Shown: positions 1 to 11,236, numbered from the stretch's first letter. The stretch is DNA of 64,000 bases from Xenopus tropicalis (GCF_000004195.4 NC_030677.2:99662829-99726828); one strand, 5' to 3'. The notes: generated from the letters alone by a model not told the origin. Numbers and translations: made by a program.

Positions 1-1420
1 ATATGCTCTTGCTTGTATTTTATGAGAAATAATATTTAGCATGAATTCCCTGTCAGCAAAAAATAAATATATAAATGGATAAGTGATATTTATGGATGGT
101 CTATCATTGCACTATAGATTATATTTAACATTTAGGTGTGAATGGAGTTGGCCAAGAAAAGCCAAAATTATTTATCAACTACACTGGGGTTTCCCAGAGA
201 CTGAAGGAGGAAACTATTCCTGAAGATGAATTTATCAGCCAGTTGATTTCCTTCATACCTTATAATGCACACAGGGCTGCATATTGCAATGTATTGCATG
301 GGTTACTTGTTTCATGTCAGACTGATCACAAGACGAAGCTTGCGTGACAATTTATTGGACTCAATGAAAGCTATAATGTTTTATTGACGGTTATGTTACA
401 TTTGTGCATTTTATCAAGATTTAAGTTTTCACATATGTTTTGTCAATTTCTTAAGTGACTTTTCTATTTAGTCCATGCTCATAGAAGTGTCGAGAAAAAG
501 AAATGGTAATTGTGTATTTTTATGACATGTTAAAATTATGCAACATGCTGGGATCTGACATTGGTGCCAGTGACACGATGCAGGCAGCATGTCTGCCTGT
601 CATCAGAGCCTCTATTGTGGGACGCTGCCATTACCGCACAAATCACAAGTCCTCATCTCTGAACTTTGGAATCAGCCCTGGGTCACTAGTCACAAGAGTT
701 TGGATACTAGCAAATGCCAGATGTTTCCATTTATAGCAGCATTGTGGATGGGGAGCTCTGCTTGTACTTCTGGACAGTTTTTCTTCATCAGTTCAGAGTA
801 TTTTGGTGGGGTGATGGTTACGGCACTGAATTAGAAAAATAACTTAAATCCTGGATTTTCTCTTCACTTGATGCGTGCTTTAAAGCACTTACATATACTT
901 TCTGGATGCATTTATTTTGAATGAATCCATGTCTGCCATTTTAAATGGTATTTCATTTTGTTTTTATGGGAACAAAATATAGAAGTAGGGCACTTTAGAG
1001 TAATAACAAAAAAGTCTGCTGAATAGTCTTTAAATAACACATAATTTCCCTGCACTTTTCATCCATATCGGTCTTTGTTAGGGGGACTAATGAAAAAGAA
1101 TAGCACTCCTGTTCTATATTTTGCTTTATTTTATGTACTTGCATTATGGGATTGCTAGGAGGCCCCCCTCCCACTGTGACCACTCTCCAGAAAAGATTAT
1201 TTTTTGGTTTTTGTCACAAGACTGCTTTTCTAATAAACCTGTATAATTTTTTAGGGGAAATGTCATATTTTTTAGAAATGTAGCATAGCTGTGTAGCACA
1301 CTTAACTCCAAACAATATATTTACTGGTCTAATTGCTGATATATCTGTTTAATAAAGAAATCTAATATTAGTACCTGAGGGTCTCAACAAGGTGTACACC
1401 TTGATGTATAATATGCTACA
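1..1420. other. non-repetitive AT-rich DNA, no gene recognised
   Basis: No gene is recognised. A 69-codon open frame at 138-347 matches no family I know and has no convincing splice sites. The piece at about 560-740 may be an old dispersed repeat, because it lacks coding character on either strand. Confidence 0.4.
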
Positions 1421-1917
1421 TTAAAGTAAAACTATACCCCTGGAATGAAAACCAACAGATAGTTTATATTATGTTAAGTGACCTATTAAAGAATCTCACC
1501 AAACTGGAATATATAGTAAAATAATAAATATTTACATTGTTTCCCTTGATCTACCATTTAGGGATGGGCTGGGTGCTCCCTCAGAGATCACATGACTAGA
1601 AATAATGCAGCTCTAACTATAACAGGAAGTAGTGTGGGAGCAAAAGGCAGAACACTGTCCATTAATTGGCTGATGTGGCCTAGCATGTATGCGTGCCTTT
1701 GTGTGCACTGTGAATCCTATGATCCCAGGAGGCGGCCCTTAATTCTTGAAATGGCAATTTTCTATTTAGGAGTACTCAATAGAACATACTACTAAAATGT
1801 AATTTTTTTTAATGTGTTTTTTTTTGTTTGGATGAAGCAGGGTTTTACATATGAGCTTGTTTATGCAATATATTTTTATAGAGGCCTATGTTGTTTGGGG
1901 GTATAGTTTTCCTTTAA
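1421..1917. mobile_element. TTAA-target MITE (T2/Kolobok-type)
   Basis: Inverted ends are visible: TTAAAGTAAAACTATACCCC on the left and GGGGTATAGTTTTCCTTTAA on the right. Each end includes a TTAA, the target duplicated by the T2/Kolobok-type MITEs known from Xenopus. The interior is non-coding. A short open frame at 1,592-1,795 lies wholly inside the element and is not treated as a gene. Confidence 0.85.
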
Positions 1918-2184
1918 CTAATCAGGAATCGGTGTGATAAATAATATTCTTGTTCAAAACCTAAACAAGTGAGGATTGACACAGTAACCTTTCATAGGGT
2001 TACACATTAGTTGAGGTCCAAATATATATTTGTTCTTACACCAGCAGAACTGTAATCCTGTTGGTATGCTGCTGAGGCTAGAACCCTCATATATGAGTTT
2101 CAGCAGGTACCAATCACCTAATTCTCCTGTTAGCAAAACCACACTGGCTTCAGTATAGAAACACAGCAACTATGAATAACATAA

Positions 2185-2300
2185 GTGTCTTAAAAAGGAA
2201 GTTCACCTTTATATTAACTTGTAGTATTTTACAGATTTTATACATATTTTAACCAACTTTGGTCTTTATTTTTCTTTTTTTATATGTTTTTTTTTTATAA
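2185..2300. mobile_element. fragment of a TTAA-target MITE
   Basis: The start (aaaaggaagttcaccttta) resembles the end of the complete MITE at 49,700-50,118, and the sequence following it (ttaacttgtagtatttt) fits the interior of that family. The other end is missing. Confidence 0.45.
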
Positions 2301-2817
2301 TTAGCATTTTATTGTGCCTATATGGTGTCTGAAAATTATGTCTTGTAGACCCTGCTGACCCTGCAACGAAAGAGCCGGTTGTATGAGAGGGTTCAGTTTA
2401 ATTGTTAGTTTTATTTTTTATTACTTCCACACACCCAAAAGCCATGGGATCAACTCATTTTATAGTTCTGTGTCTTAGCTATCAGTCAGATGGAACATGC
2501 AGGGCCATCAGGCCATAGGGGTCAGGTTTCAAAAGCATGTTACCTATGCAGGCTATGTGTGTAGTAGATCTAGACTGTAGGAAGTCCTTTTTAGCCACTT
2601 CTCCTCATTCATGGCATCATCAGGTTGGATTAGGTCTGGTACATTAAAAGGGCAGCATAATCTATAGTTATTTGGGGGGCAGCCTATAAGTAGCAGGTTG
2701 AGTGCCACTCATCACTCTTACAGTAACATCCTTTGAAGATGTCCAGCTGGTAACTATAATTTCATACTCTTTTGAGAGGCTTTTTTTTATTTTGCAATAG
2801 TTATTTGCACTGTATAT

Positions 2818-3898
2818 ACTTAATGGAACATTTTCTAATTGGACCAGTGTTGTTAGTGGAATACCGCAGGGGTCAGGCCTTGGTCCTTTGCTTTTTATCT
2901 TGTTTATTAATGACCTGGAGGTGGGCATAGAAAGTACTGTTTCTATTTTTGCTGACAAAACTAAATTGTGCAAAACTATAAGTTCCATGCAGGATGCTGC
3001 CACATTGCAGAGCAATTTGACAAAATTGGAAAACTGGGCAGCAAACTGGAAAATGAGGTTCAATGTGGACAAGTGCAAAGTTATGCACTTTGGTAGAAAT
3101 AATATAAACATCTACTGAATGGTAGTTTGTTGGGGGTATCCTTAATGGAGAAGGATCTAGGGGTTTTGTAGATAACACATTGTCTAATTCCAGGCAGTGT
3201 CATTCTGTGGCTACTAAAGCAAATAAAGTGCTGTCTTGTATAAAAAAGGGCATTGACTCAAGGGATGAGAACATAATTTTGCCCCTTTATAGGTCCCTGG
3301 TAAGGCCTCACCTTGAGTATGCAGTGCAGTTTTGGGCTCCAGTCCTTAAGAAGGATATTAATGAGCTGGAGAGAGTGCAGAGACGTGCAACTAAACTGGT
3401 TAAGGGGATGGAAGATTTAAACGACGAGGTTAGACTGTCGAGGCTGGGTTGTTTTCTCTGGAAAAGTAGTGCTTGCGAGGGGACATGATTACTCTGTACA
3501 AGTACATTAGAGGGGATTATAGGCAGATTGGGGGTGTTCTTTTTTCCCATAAAAACTATCAATGCACCAGAGGTCACCCCTTTAGATTAGAGGATTGAAA
3601 TTTCCATTTGAAGCAGCGTAGGTGGTTTTTCACGGTGAGGGCAGTGAGGTTGTGGAATGTCCTTCCTAGTGATGTTGTAATGGCAGATTCTGTTAATGCC
3701 TTTAAGAGGGGCCTGGATGAGTTCTTGAACAAAGCAAAGTATCCAAGGCAATTGTGATGTATAGTTTATGTATGTAATAGTACAGATTGGTACGTATAGA
3801 TTGTGTGTGCTGGGTTTACTTGGAAGGGTTGAACTTGATGGATTCTGGTCTTTTTTGATTATTTTTGATTGATTGTTTTTTCAACCCTATGTAACTAT
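2818..3898 (+). pseudogene. CR1/Rex1-like LINE, 3' part of reverse transcriptase ORF and tail
   Basis: This is the C-terminal part of a non-LTR retrotransposon reverse transcriptase, followed by its 3' tail. The palm motif that should read FADDT reads FADKT at 2,948-2,962, so a catalytic aspartate is lost. Downstream are typical non-LTR blocks: ENWAANWKMRFNVDKCKVMHF, then [18 protein letters not shown] and ERVQRRATKLVKG. Near the end come RRWFFTV and WNVLPSDVV. The frame changes between about 3,118 and 3,180 and again near 3,480, and stop codons interrupt it, so it is dead. The tail (TTGAACTTGATGGATTCTGG followed by GATT-rich sequence and CAACCCTATGTAACTAT) recurs on the minus strand at 37,853-37,910. 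The 5' end is truncated. The clade call (CR1, Rex1 or a close relative) rests on recognition by eye. Confidence 0.85.
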
Positions 3899-3903
3899 AA
3901 ATA

Positions 3904-5726
3904 TAAATATATGTGATTTATTATATACTTTGCTTTCTTTGTTATGCCCTTTTTTATTTAAAAAAAAAAAAATGATATTTTACCTTTTTTCAGTGTATGC
4001 CCCACTATTTGCAGAATAAAGCATCTAATTATATACAAATGATTACAAATTAAAAATTAAATCTTTAGTGACAAAATATGTCACCCTCCTCTCAGAATGC
4101 AATAAACATGACATAAAATAGCCCTGGCCTGTCTCTCCTTTCCCCCTGATTTTTATGCAATCCGTAAACATCAGAGGTCACAAAATGTTACATTACTGAA
4201 AGAAAGATCAAGTGATCCTCAGGGTAAATAGAATTATTTATTGCCATGGAATCAGCTATGCAGAGTGACGGTTTCCAGCTGCACCAGTCTACTACATTGG
4301 ACAAAATTATTAAAGAAAAAGATATTCTTATTTGTGAATGTTCCTGTTATTTGGTGTCCCTTCTCCTGCAGTTCTATTTAAACATATAAATATTTTAACA
4401 GATATGGCACAAAGAGGAAACTACCTTATAGTCTTTAAAATGCTCACCCAGAATGTAAAAGGAAGGAATTTTGCAAATATTATAATGGGAATGTTGAAAT
4501 ATTTCCTCTCTAATTAGTGGCTGTTTTTTAACAGAATGTTTGACCATCAAGAAAAGAAAGCTGTGGAATCCACACATTTCTCTGCAGATTTAGTAAACTT
4601 ACTGTTTGTATATTGTTTGTGCATTAGGAAAATGTATTGTAGTTTGTGCATTGGAAACATTTGTTCTTGGGCTGCTTTTACTGTATTCCCTGAATGAGGA
4701 ACTGCTGAATACAGATGCACTTAACCAAAACAAAAACTTAAAAGTGCACCAATAGCTCAGAGGTGTTCAAACCTTGATATATGCAAAAAAGTGCTTATTA
4801 CTGGCGTTCTCTTGCATTTAAATGGTGCTAATTCATATGCAGTTGCCTGTTTCTATGGAGACTGCTGTTGCTCATTACAAGGAATTGAGGGGCTGGGGCA
4901 GCTTTAGCAATAAAGTAGACCTTAAACCAAAGACAGGAAAATATCAAAGAGAGGGCCTCTGAGGTCTTCTCTACAAATGTTTCTCTTTAGGTTCCCGCTG
5001 GGAATGCAAACAGAAACAGTTGCTAGATGTCTGGCAGACAGCGAAATCCCTTCACATGCAGTGACTGCAGGCAGGAAGGGCAAATGTGAAGGTGTCCTCC
5101 AATTCTGTATCCTGAACAACTCGGTGCTCTGTGAGAGTTTCACCTATATGCTGCTTTTGTAGCCTGCTTTCCTTCTTATCTTAATCTTGCACCCTAATAC
5201 CCTGCAATTTGAATTTAATGAACTTTTAATATTATTCTTTTTGAGATTGCGAAAGGTCTTATGAAAACCCCCTACTTGGCTACTCCACCTCAATAGATAA
5301 CTGGACAGAAAATTATACAGTTCTGCTCTTCTGAGGCCTATGTTTATCTGCACATAGAATACATCTTGCCATGGAGAATACAGAATGCAAACTCACCTTT
5401 AGTTACACTTCATCCTACCTTGCACATCGAACAAAGCCAGTTATTTATATCATTTTTCAACTGTACATTATCCCTACATTTACAGCGAGAAATAACGGAA
5501 AAGGCACAAAATAAAATAATCCCTGTTTTGTTTTATTGACTTTTCAGAGTAATTTTGTTTCTGAAATGGATAATCTTTGGGATGACAAGTAATCCTGACA
5601 TAAAAAATGAAAAACGGCTCTGTCATGATTTTTAAGGAATTCTGTAATGATTTATATGGTGTACTTTTTATTTCTAATTCACTCTACGATTAAAAATGTT
5701 ATTCTTAAAACAACAAAAGTATTTTT
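3904..5726. other. non-repetitive DNA, no gene recognised
   Basis: No gene or complete mobile element is seen. The stretch 5,380-5,640 is of moderate complexity and free of recognisable repeats. Short open frames at 4,922-5,353 on both strands overlap each other and look accidental. Confidence 0.4.
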
Positions 5727-6209
5727 TTTGTTGTTGTAATGTTGGTGTGTAGGCAGCCATCTCAGTGGATTGTGCCTGATTCTGAGCTTTCAGAAGAAGC
5801 CAGCGCTACACATTAGAACTGCTTTCAGGTAAACTATTGTTTCTCCTACTCTCATGTAACTGGAGGAGTCACAAGCCGGACTTGGATTTCTTACTATTGA
5901 GTGCTATTGAGTAGCTCCTACTATCTTGCTACCTTTCCATTGTTCTGCTGATTGGCTGCTGGGAGGGAAGGGATATCACTCCAACTTGCAGCTCAACAGT
6001 AAACTAACGTTTATCAGGGCGCAGGTCACATGGCTGTGGCACCCTGAGAAATGAAGAATATGGCTAGCCCCATGTGAAATTTCAAAATTAAATATAAAAA
6101 AAATCTGTGTTTTTGAAAAATGGATTTCAATGCAGGATTCTGCTGGAGAAGCTCTATTAACTGACGTGTTTTGAAAAAAACATGTTTTGCCATGACAGTA
6201 TTCCTTTAA
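5727..6209. mobile_element. MITE copy with one TTAA end (sister of 57,112-57,629)
   Basis: The right end CATGACAGTATTCCTTTAA carries a TTAA target. The body (GGCAGCCATCTC, AGCCAGCGCTACACATTAGAA, CATGGCTGTGGCACCCTG) recurs at 57,112-57,629 in the same order. The matching left terminal repeat is not visible in either copy, so both may be truncated at the same place or represent a derived subfamily. Confidence 0.7.
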
Positions 6210-7077
6210 ATATCACAGGCCTTTGAAATTTTTTAAATGGCCCCATAAAAATGTCATTATTTCTACTGGACATGTTGGATCTAAGGAGGTAAACAGGCTG
6301 CATAAAAGCAATGAATGAAGTAGCTGTTAGTCTGTTATGACAGCAATTCCTACATAACAGAAAAATGTAATTTCCTTTGTTTCAATTATCCCACTGGGCT
6401 TAAGGCTGATGGAATGTTTATTAGTCTTGCAAGGGTTGTTAACAATTTATTAATCCACCTGAGATATCCCTTGGAATCTTTCAAAGTAAGTGATCGATAT
6501 TTCATTTTATTTGTTTCCCTACTTGCAAACCTAAAAGGCCACCCTGACAATAAGGGAGGACCTAATCAGGAACGTGTTTTTCCCTATTTTCTAATTTTTT
6601 GATCCCTCTGGAAAAAAATTCCTACTAAAATTTTCAGAATTTTTGCTGTTCTTTTTCTTTAATGCTAAGTAGGGGTTGATCTGTTTACTGATTACATAAA
6701 ATAACTAGCATAAAATAACTGGACTGCTCATACTGTATGGAGTGGATCAGCAGTATATTGTGACGGCCTGGTTCTATGTCCAATAGAGTTTGGATTGTCA
6801 TCTTGCAGCCCACCAGTTATTGTACAACTACAGCGATGTTACCATAATGCTAGGCTGATGAAAGCTGAAGTTCCCAGACATCTGGAAGGACACAGATTGA
6901 CCATTCCAGTTATTTACACAACCAATCACAAGTCAATGGTATTATATTATATATAATATATATGGACTTATAGGTTTCCTGTGTGTATGTTACAAAGTTA
7001 TTTGGGGGTGAAAAAGGCAAAAGTTCAAAATGACCCCCAGTTAGTCAACTTTCCCTGCATAACAGCATTATCTTTCA
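6210..7077. other. unique DNA, no gene recognised
   Basis: Nothing recognisable is seen except a short AT-rich stretch at 6,940-6,965. A 62-codon open frame at 6,414-6,602 has no similarity I recognise. Confidence 0.4.
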
Positions 7078-7079
7078 TA

Positions 7080-7293
7080 CAGTGGCTCGCAAAAGTATTC
7101 GGCCCCCTTGAACTTTTCCACATTTTGTCACATTACAGCCACAAACATTAATCAATTTTATTGGAATTCCAAGTGAAAGACCAATACAAAGTGGTGTACA
7201 CGTGAGAAGTGGAAAGAAAATCATACATGATTCCAAACATTTTTTACAAATAAATAACTGCAAAGTGGGGTGTGCGTAATTATTCAGCCCCCT
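7080..7293 (+). repeat. left terminal inverted repeat of the Tc1-like element
   Basis: About 214 bp, from CAGTGGCTCGC to TTATTCAGCCCCCT. It is near-identical to the reverse complement of 9,551-9,764. Long repeats of this kind carry internal and external transposase sites in the IR/DR group of Tc1 elements; that role is inferred here. Confidence 0.9.
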
Positions 7294-7945
7294 TTGGTCT
7301 GAGTGCAGTCAGTTGCCCATAGACATTGCCTGATGAGTGCTAATGACTAAATAGAGTGCACCTGTGTGTAATCTAATGTCAGTACAAATACAGCTGTTCT
7401 GTGACGGCCTCAGAGGTTGTCTAAGAGAATATTGGGAGCAACAACACCATGAAGTCCAAAGAACACACCAGACAGGTCAGGGATAAAGTTATTGAGAAAT
7501 TTAAAGTAGGCTTAGGCTACAAAAAGATTTCCAAAGCCTTGAACATCCCAAGGAGCAATGTTCAAGCGATCATTCAGAAATGGAAGGAGTATGGCACAAC
7601 TGTAAACCTACCAAGACAAGGCCGTCCACCTAAACTCACAGGCCAAACAAGGAGAGCGCTGATCAGAAATGCAGCCAAGAGGCCCATGGTGACTCTGGAC
7701 GAGCTGCAGAGATCTACAGCTCAGGTGGGGGAATCTGTCCATAGGACAACTATTAGTCGTGCACTGCACAAAGTTGGCCTTTATGGAAGAGTGGCAAGAA
7801 GAAAGCCATTGTTAACAGAAAACAATAAAAAGTCCAATTTGCAATTTGCCACAAGCCATGTGGGGGACACAGCAAACATGTGGAAGAAGGTGCTCTGGTC
7901 AGATGAGACCAAAATGGAATTTTTGGCCAAAATGCAAAACACTAT

Positions 7946-9026
7946 GGGCCTGATTCACTAAAGGGCAATAAAACGTGCGCTATTTTTATTGTGCGCTAAA
8001 ATTTTTACCGCGGCTTAATTTTGGCGATTTTTCGCACGATTCACTATAAGCATACTTGTGCTTTTTTACGCGCGATATTGCATGCGTTATTTAACTCGCA
8101 AAAGACTATTTCAATGCGGTATTTGCCGGTACATGCGCTAAATTACGTGAATAATCGCCGCATATGAATGGTAGCATAGAAATAGTGTATAAAAATTGTC
8201 GCCGCATATAAATGGTAGCATATAAATGGTATCATATAAATAGTAGATGCTTATAAATAGTAGCCACTAGTGATGAGCAAATGTGTTCTGGTTATCTTTA
8301 GTGAAAAATTAGCAAATCTTTCGAAAGATCCACGAAACGGCAAAAATGTTGTGCGAGCAAAAAAATTGTTGCCCATGACTATTATTTTTTGACACTTGTA
8401 TCAATTTTGGATGTGCGGTGAACTTTTGCGTGGCAAATTTTTTCATGCGATTTGCCATTGGCGGATTGTTTTGAGAAACACATGAAAAAATCGCCACGAA
8501 AAAAATTCAACGCACGTCCAAAAATTCGCTGCGAATCCATGCCTGGCGAAACATTTCATCACTTGTAGCCAAATAGAAATAGTCGCGCAAATGAACGCAC
8601 GCCATGTTAGCCATACACGCCAATACTTGCAGAAAATTAAAATGACCATTTCCCTGCAAACTGGCGGCTGCGTCACTCTGGGGGAAACACAGACTTGAAT
8701 AAATAACACTGTAAGTCCATATTTTATTGAAAAAAATCATTTACTGTACTTTTGTATAATTTTTCGCCTGCCTGTAGTAGGTGTTAATTTTCGCATAGCC
8801 GAATGCGATATTTAGCGCGCAAAAGTTATAGTGAATCATGCGATCGTATTCTTTTCAGCGCGGAAATTAACGCAAAACGGTAAAACTAGTGTGAGAAATA
8901 ACCCATGTGAAAATGGCGATTTTTCACACGCGATAATACTATGGTGAATCGCGCGCAAATTATTTTGCGTTTTTTAACGCGAAAAAGCGTGCGATAATTT
9001 TTATCGCCCTTTAGTGAATCAGGCCC
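7946..9026. mobile_element. fold-back MITE, GGGCCTGATTCAC subfamily, inserted in the transposase gene
   Basis: The ends mirror each other: GGGCCTGATTCACTAAAGGGC and GCCCTTTAGTGAATCAGGCCC. Flanking TAT triplets (7,943-7,945 and 9,027-9,029) look like the target duplication, although a TA duplication cannot be excluded. The inner arms are rich in CpG and in gcgca, ttttcgc and gcgataat motifs, and pair over a long distance, so the element could form a hairpin. It carries no coding sequence. A hAT-like MITE lies inside it. Confidence 0.88.
8268..8564. mobile_element. hAT-like MITE nested in the fold-back element
   Basis: It runs from TAGTGATGAGCAAATGT to ACATTTCATCACTT, and is flanked by the 8-bp duplication GTAGCCAC (8,260-8,267) and GTAGCCAA (8,565-8,572), which differ at one base. 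Eight-base duplications are the hAT hallmark. The same terminal motif occurs at 20,041 and 51,594, each with its own 8-bp duplication. Confidence 0.85.
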
Positions 9027-9550
9027 TATGTGTGGCGGAAAACTAACACTGCACATCACTCTGAACACACCATCCCCACTGTCAAATATGGTGGTGGCAG
9101 CATCATGCTCTGGGGGTGCTTCTCTTCAGCAGGGACAGGGAAGCTGGTCAGAGTTGATGGGAAGATGGATGGAGCCAAATACAGGGCAATCTTGGAAGAA
9201 AACCTCTTGGAGTCTGCAAAAGACTTGAGACTGGGGCGGAGGTTCACCTTCCAGCAGGACAACGACCCTAAACATAAAGCCAGGGCAACAATGGAATGGT
9301 TTAAAACAAAACATATCCATGTGTTAGAATGGCCCAGTCAAAGTCCAGATCTAAATCCAATCGAGAATCTGTGGCAAGATCTGAAAACTGCTGTTCACAA
9401 ATGCTGTCCATCTAATCTGACTGAGCTGGAGCTGTTTTGCAAAGAACAATAGGCAAGGATTTCAGTCTCTAGATGTGCAAAGTAGAGACATACCCTAAAA
9501 GACTGGCAGCTGGAATTGCAGCAAAAGGTGCTTCTACAAAGTATTGACTC

Positions 9551-9764
9551 AGGGGGCTGAATAATTACGCACACCCCACTTTGCAGTTATTTATTTGTAA
9601 AAAATGTTTGGAATCATGTATGATTTTTGTTCCACTTCTCACGTGTACACCACCTTGTATTGGTCTTTCACGTGGAATTCCAATAAAATTGATTCATGTT
9701 TGTGGCTGTAATGTGACAAAATGTGGAAAAGTTCAAGGGGGCCGAATACTTTTGCAAGCCACTG
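9551..9764 (-). repeat. right terminal inverted repeat of the Tc1-like element
   Basis: Mirror of 7,080-7,293, starting AGGGGGCTGAATAATTACGC and ending GCAAGCCACTG next to the TA at 9,765. Confidence 0.9.
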
Positions 9765-9769
9765 TATAT

Positions 9770-10190
9770 CTTACAGTTTGCACAATGTAGTATCATCAGC
9801 AAAAATAGAGACAGTACAGTGCCCACCGTAAGTTCATTAATAACCAAATTAAACAAAGGGAGAAGGTAGACCCCTGTGGTACTCCATTAGCATATTTAGA
9901 CTTGGATGGAGAACTAGCTGAAGGATACATTACAAAGTGTGGTGGTAAATGGAACAATTTCTAAGTGGACCAGTGTTGCTAATGGAGTATTGCAGGGGTC
10001 TACATTGGCCTGTTTAATTTTTTCAGAACCAATAATTCTTTATTTGACCAGTAACCTTATGTGCAGTACTGTATAATTTGCTTTGGCACAATCTAAGTAA
10101 GCACATCCACTGGCACCCCAATGTCTAGATTTCTGCTCACCTCCTCACAAAAGGCAATTATATTTGTCTGGCAGGATCTATTACACAAGA
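9770..10190 (-). pseudogene. scrambled CR1-like LINE fragments
   Basis: On the minus strand, 9,770-9,890 reads as a reverse transcriptase stretch containing FADDTTLCK, preceded by a sequence close to LMEYHRGLP. At 9,945-10,020 the homologous segment (gaccagtgttgctaatggag, gcaggggtc) lies on the plus strand. At 10,100-10,185 a minus-strand stretch resembles the part of a CR1 ORF ending near GVPVDVL. The order and orientation show rearrangement or several insertions. No frame is intact. Confidence 0.6.
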
Positions 10191-10194
10191 TCTA

Positions 10195-11236
10195 TTAAAG
10201 GAGAAGGAAAGGCTAATAAAGAGTTAATCTCAAGCTGCAGGCATACCTTCAGTTGTCTCAATAGTGCCCTTAAGTCTCCCCATATTTCACCTGTTCAGAT
10301 GATCAGAAGCCAAACAGGAAGAAAAAACACTGAGCTGTGTAAAAAAAGTTTCCATAATGCCTCGCTCCTGCACTGAGACCCAGACCGGTGTACATGCTCA
10401 ATTTGTAAGACTATGGGGCACATTTACTTACTCATGAACGGGCCGAATGCGTCTCATTGCGTTTTTTTCGTAATGATCGGTATTTGGCGATTTTTTGGAA
10501 AATTGTCGCGACTTTTTCGTTGCCATTCCGAATGTTGCGCAAAATCTGGCGATTTTTTTCGTAGCGTTACCACTTGCACGAAAAATCGCGACTTTTTCGT
10601 AGCCTATGCACCGAGTACGAAAGATTCAGATTCATTCAAGCTTCGGTATGGTGACTTTTCTTGGGCCAGGTTGGAGCTGCAGGGTGCCATTGAGTCCTAT
10701 AGGAGGCTTCCAAAATCATGCTAAATCTGAAAGTTTCGCCCGCCGCTTACGAGCGCTCAATACGAAAAAGTCGCGACAAGATACGAGTGCATCGTAATGG
10801 CTACGAAAAACTCGTGTTTTTTCGCGCAAATCGTATTGGTAACGAAAAAGTCGTGACAATTTCCGAAAAGTCGTAAAGGCGCCGAAAAAATCGCAAAAAA
10901 TACGAAAAAGTCGCAAAATGTTAGTTTTCCAATCAGAATTTTTCCAATTCGGATTCGGATTCGTGGGTTAGTAAATGTGCCCCTATGAGTCAGCTTCCTG
11001 CTGATTGGCTCAGATCCACATTCCTAATGGGGGTGGGGTGTTCTTAGCATTCTTGAGGGAGAGGGAGCAGGAGAGGGGAGAGAGGAAAGAGCTGCGTGTC
11101 TATGGCAAAGGAAAACAGGCACAACAAATCTTTTGACAGAGAACTCGGTGCAGTGTTTCTGTGGGTGCTTATGGCTGTATTTACATAAACCTTTCTGATA
11201 AAGCTAACTTAGTTTTTACCTTTCTTTCTCCTTTAA
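10195..11236. mobile_element. TTAA-target MITE (T2/Kolobok-type) carrying a nested fold-back element
   Basis: The ends TTAAAGGAGAAGGAAAGG and CCTTTCTTTCTCCTTTAA are inverted and include the TTAA target copies at 10,195-10,198 and 11,233-11,236. With the 569-bp insertion at 10,415-10,983 removed, about 470 bp of non-coding MITE remains. Confidence 0.88.
10415..10983. mobile_element. CpG-rich fold-back MITE (GGGGCACATTTACT family)
   Basis: It begins GGGGCACATTTACTTACTCA and ends with the near inverse, GTTAGTAAATGTGCCCC, flanked by TAT on each side (10,412-10,414; 10,984-10,986). The two arms are rich in TTTTTCG and CGAAAAA words and pair with each other. The same family recurs at 14,347, 40,183 and 47,509. 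Confidence 0.88.

Larger units (their letters stand above)
7449..9547 (+). pseudogene. Tc1-like transposase pseudogene, split by an insertion
   Basis: This gene encoded the DDE transposase that cuts and pastes the surrounding element at TA sites. The ATG at 7,449 opens an N-terminal paired-like helix-turn-helix region (residues about 1-115) with the linker GRPPKLT. The first catalytic aspartate is in WSDETK. Just after it a one-base loss in a T run near 7,920 shifts the frame, and the 1,081-bp fold-back element (7,946-9,026) with its target copy follows. Beyond it, from 9,030, come the glycine-rich block YGGGSIMLWGC, the second aspartate in QQDNDPKH and the glutamate in NPIENLW. The spacing from QQD to that glutamate gives the Tc1 D34E signature. 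The codon after FCKEQ is a TAG stop, and a further small deletion near 9,480 shifts the C-terminus. The gene therefore carries at least four independent lesions. Without them it would be about 340 residues, normal for the family. Confidence 0.93.
7080..9764 (+). mobile_element. Tc1/mariner-like transposon, degenerate, interrupted
   Basis: The element is bounded by a TA duplication (7,078-7,079 and 9,765-9,766), the standard Tc1/mariner target. It begins CAGTGGCTCGCAAAAGTATT and ends with the near inverse, AATACTTTTGCAAGCCACTG. Long inverted repeats of about 214 bp enclose one broken transposase gene. Removing the 1,081-bp fold-back insertion and one target copy leaves about 1.6 kb, the usual Tc1 size. 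It is non-autonomous because its gene carries frameshifts, a stop and the insertion. It may still be recognised by a transposase acting in trans, because the long terminal repeats are largely intact. Confidence 0.95.

Noticed and set aside
138..347. 69-codon open frame near the left edge as a possible exon
   Set aside because: No recognisable domain, weak flanking splice signals, and many frames of this length occur by chance in the window.
3308..3577. 89-codon minus-strand frame opposite the LINE ORF
   Set aside because: It is the antisense shadow of the reverse transcriptase C-terminal region.
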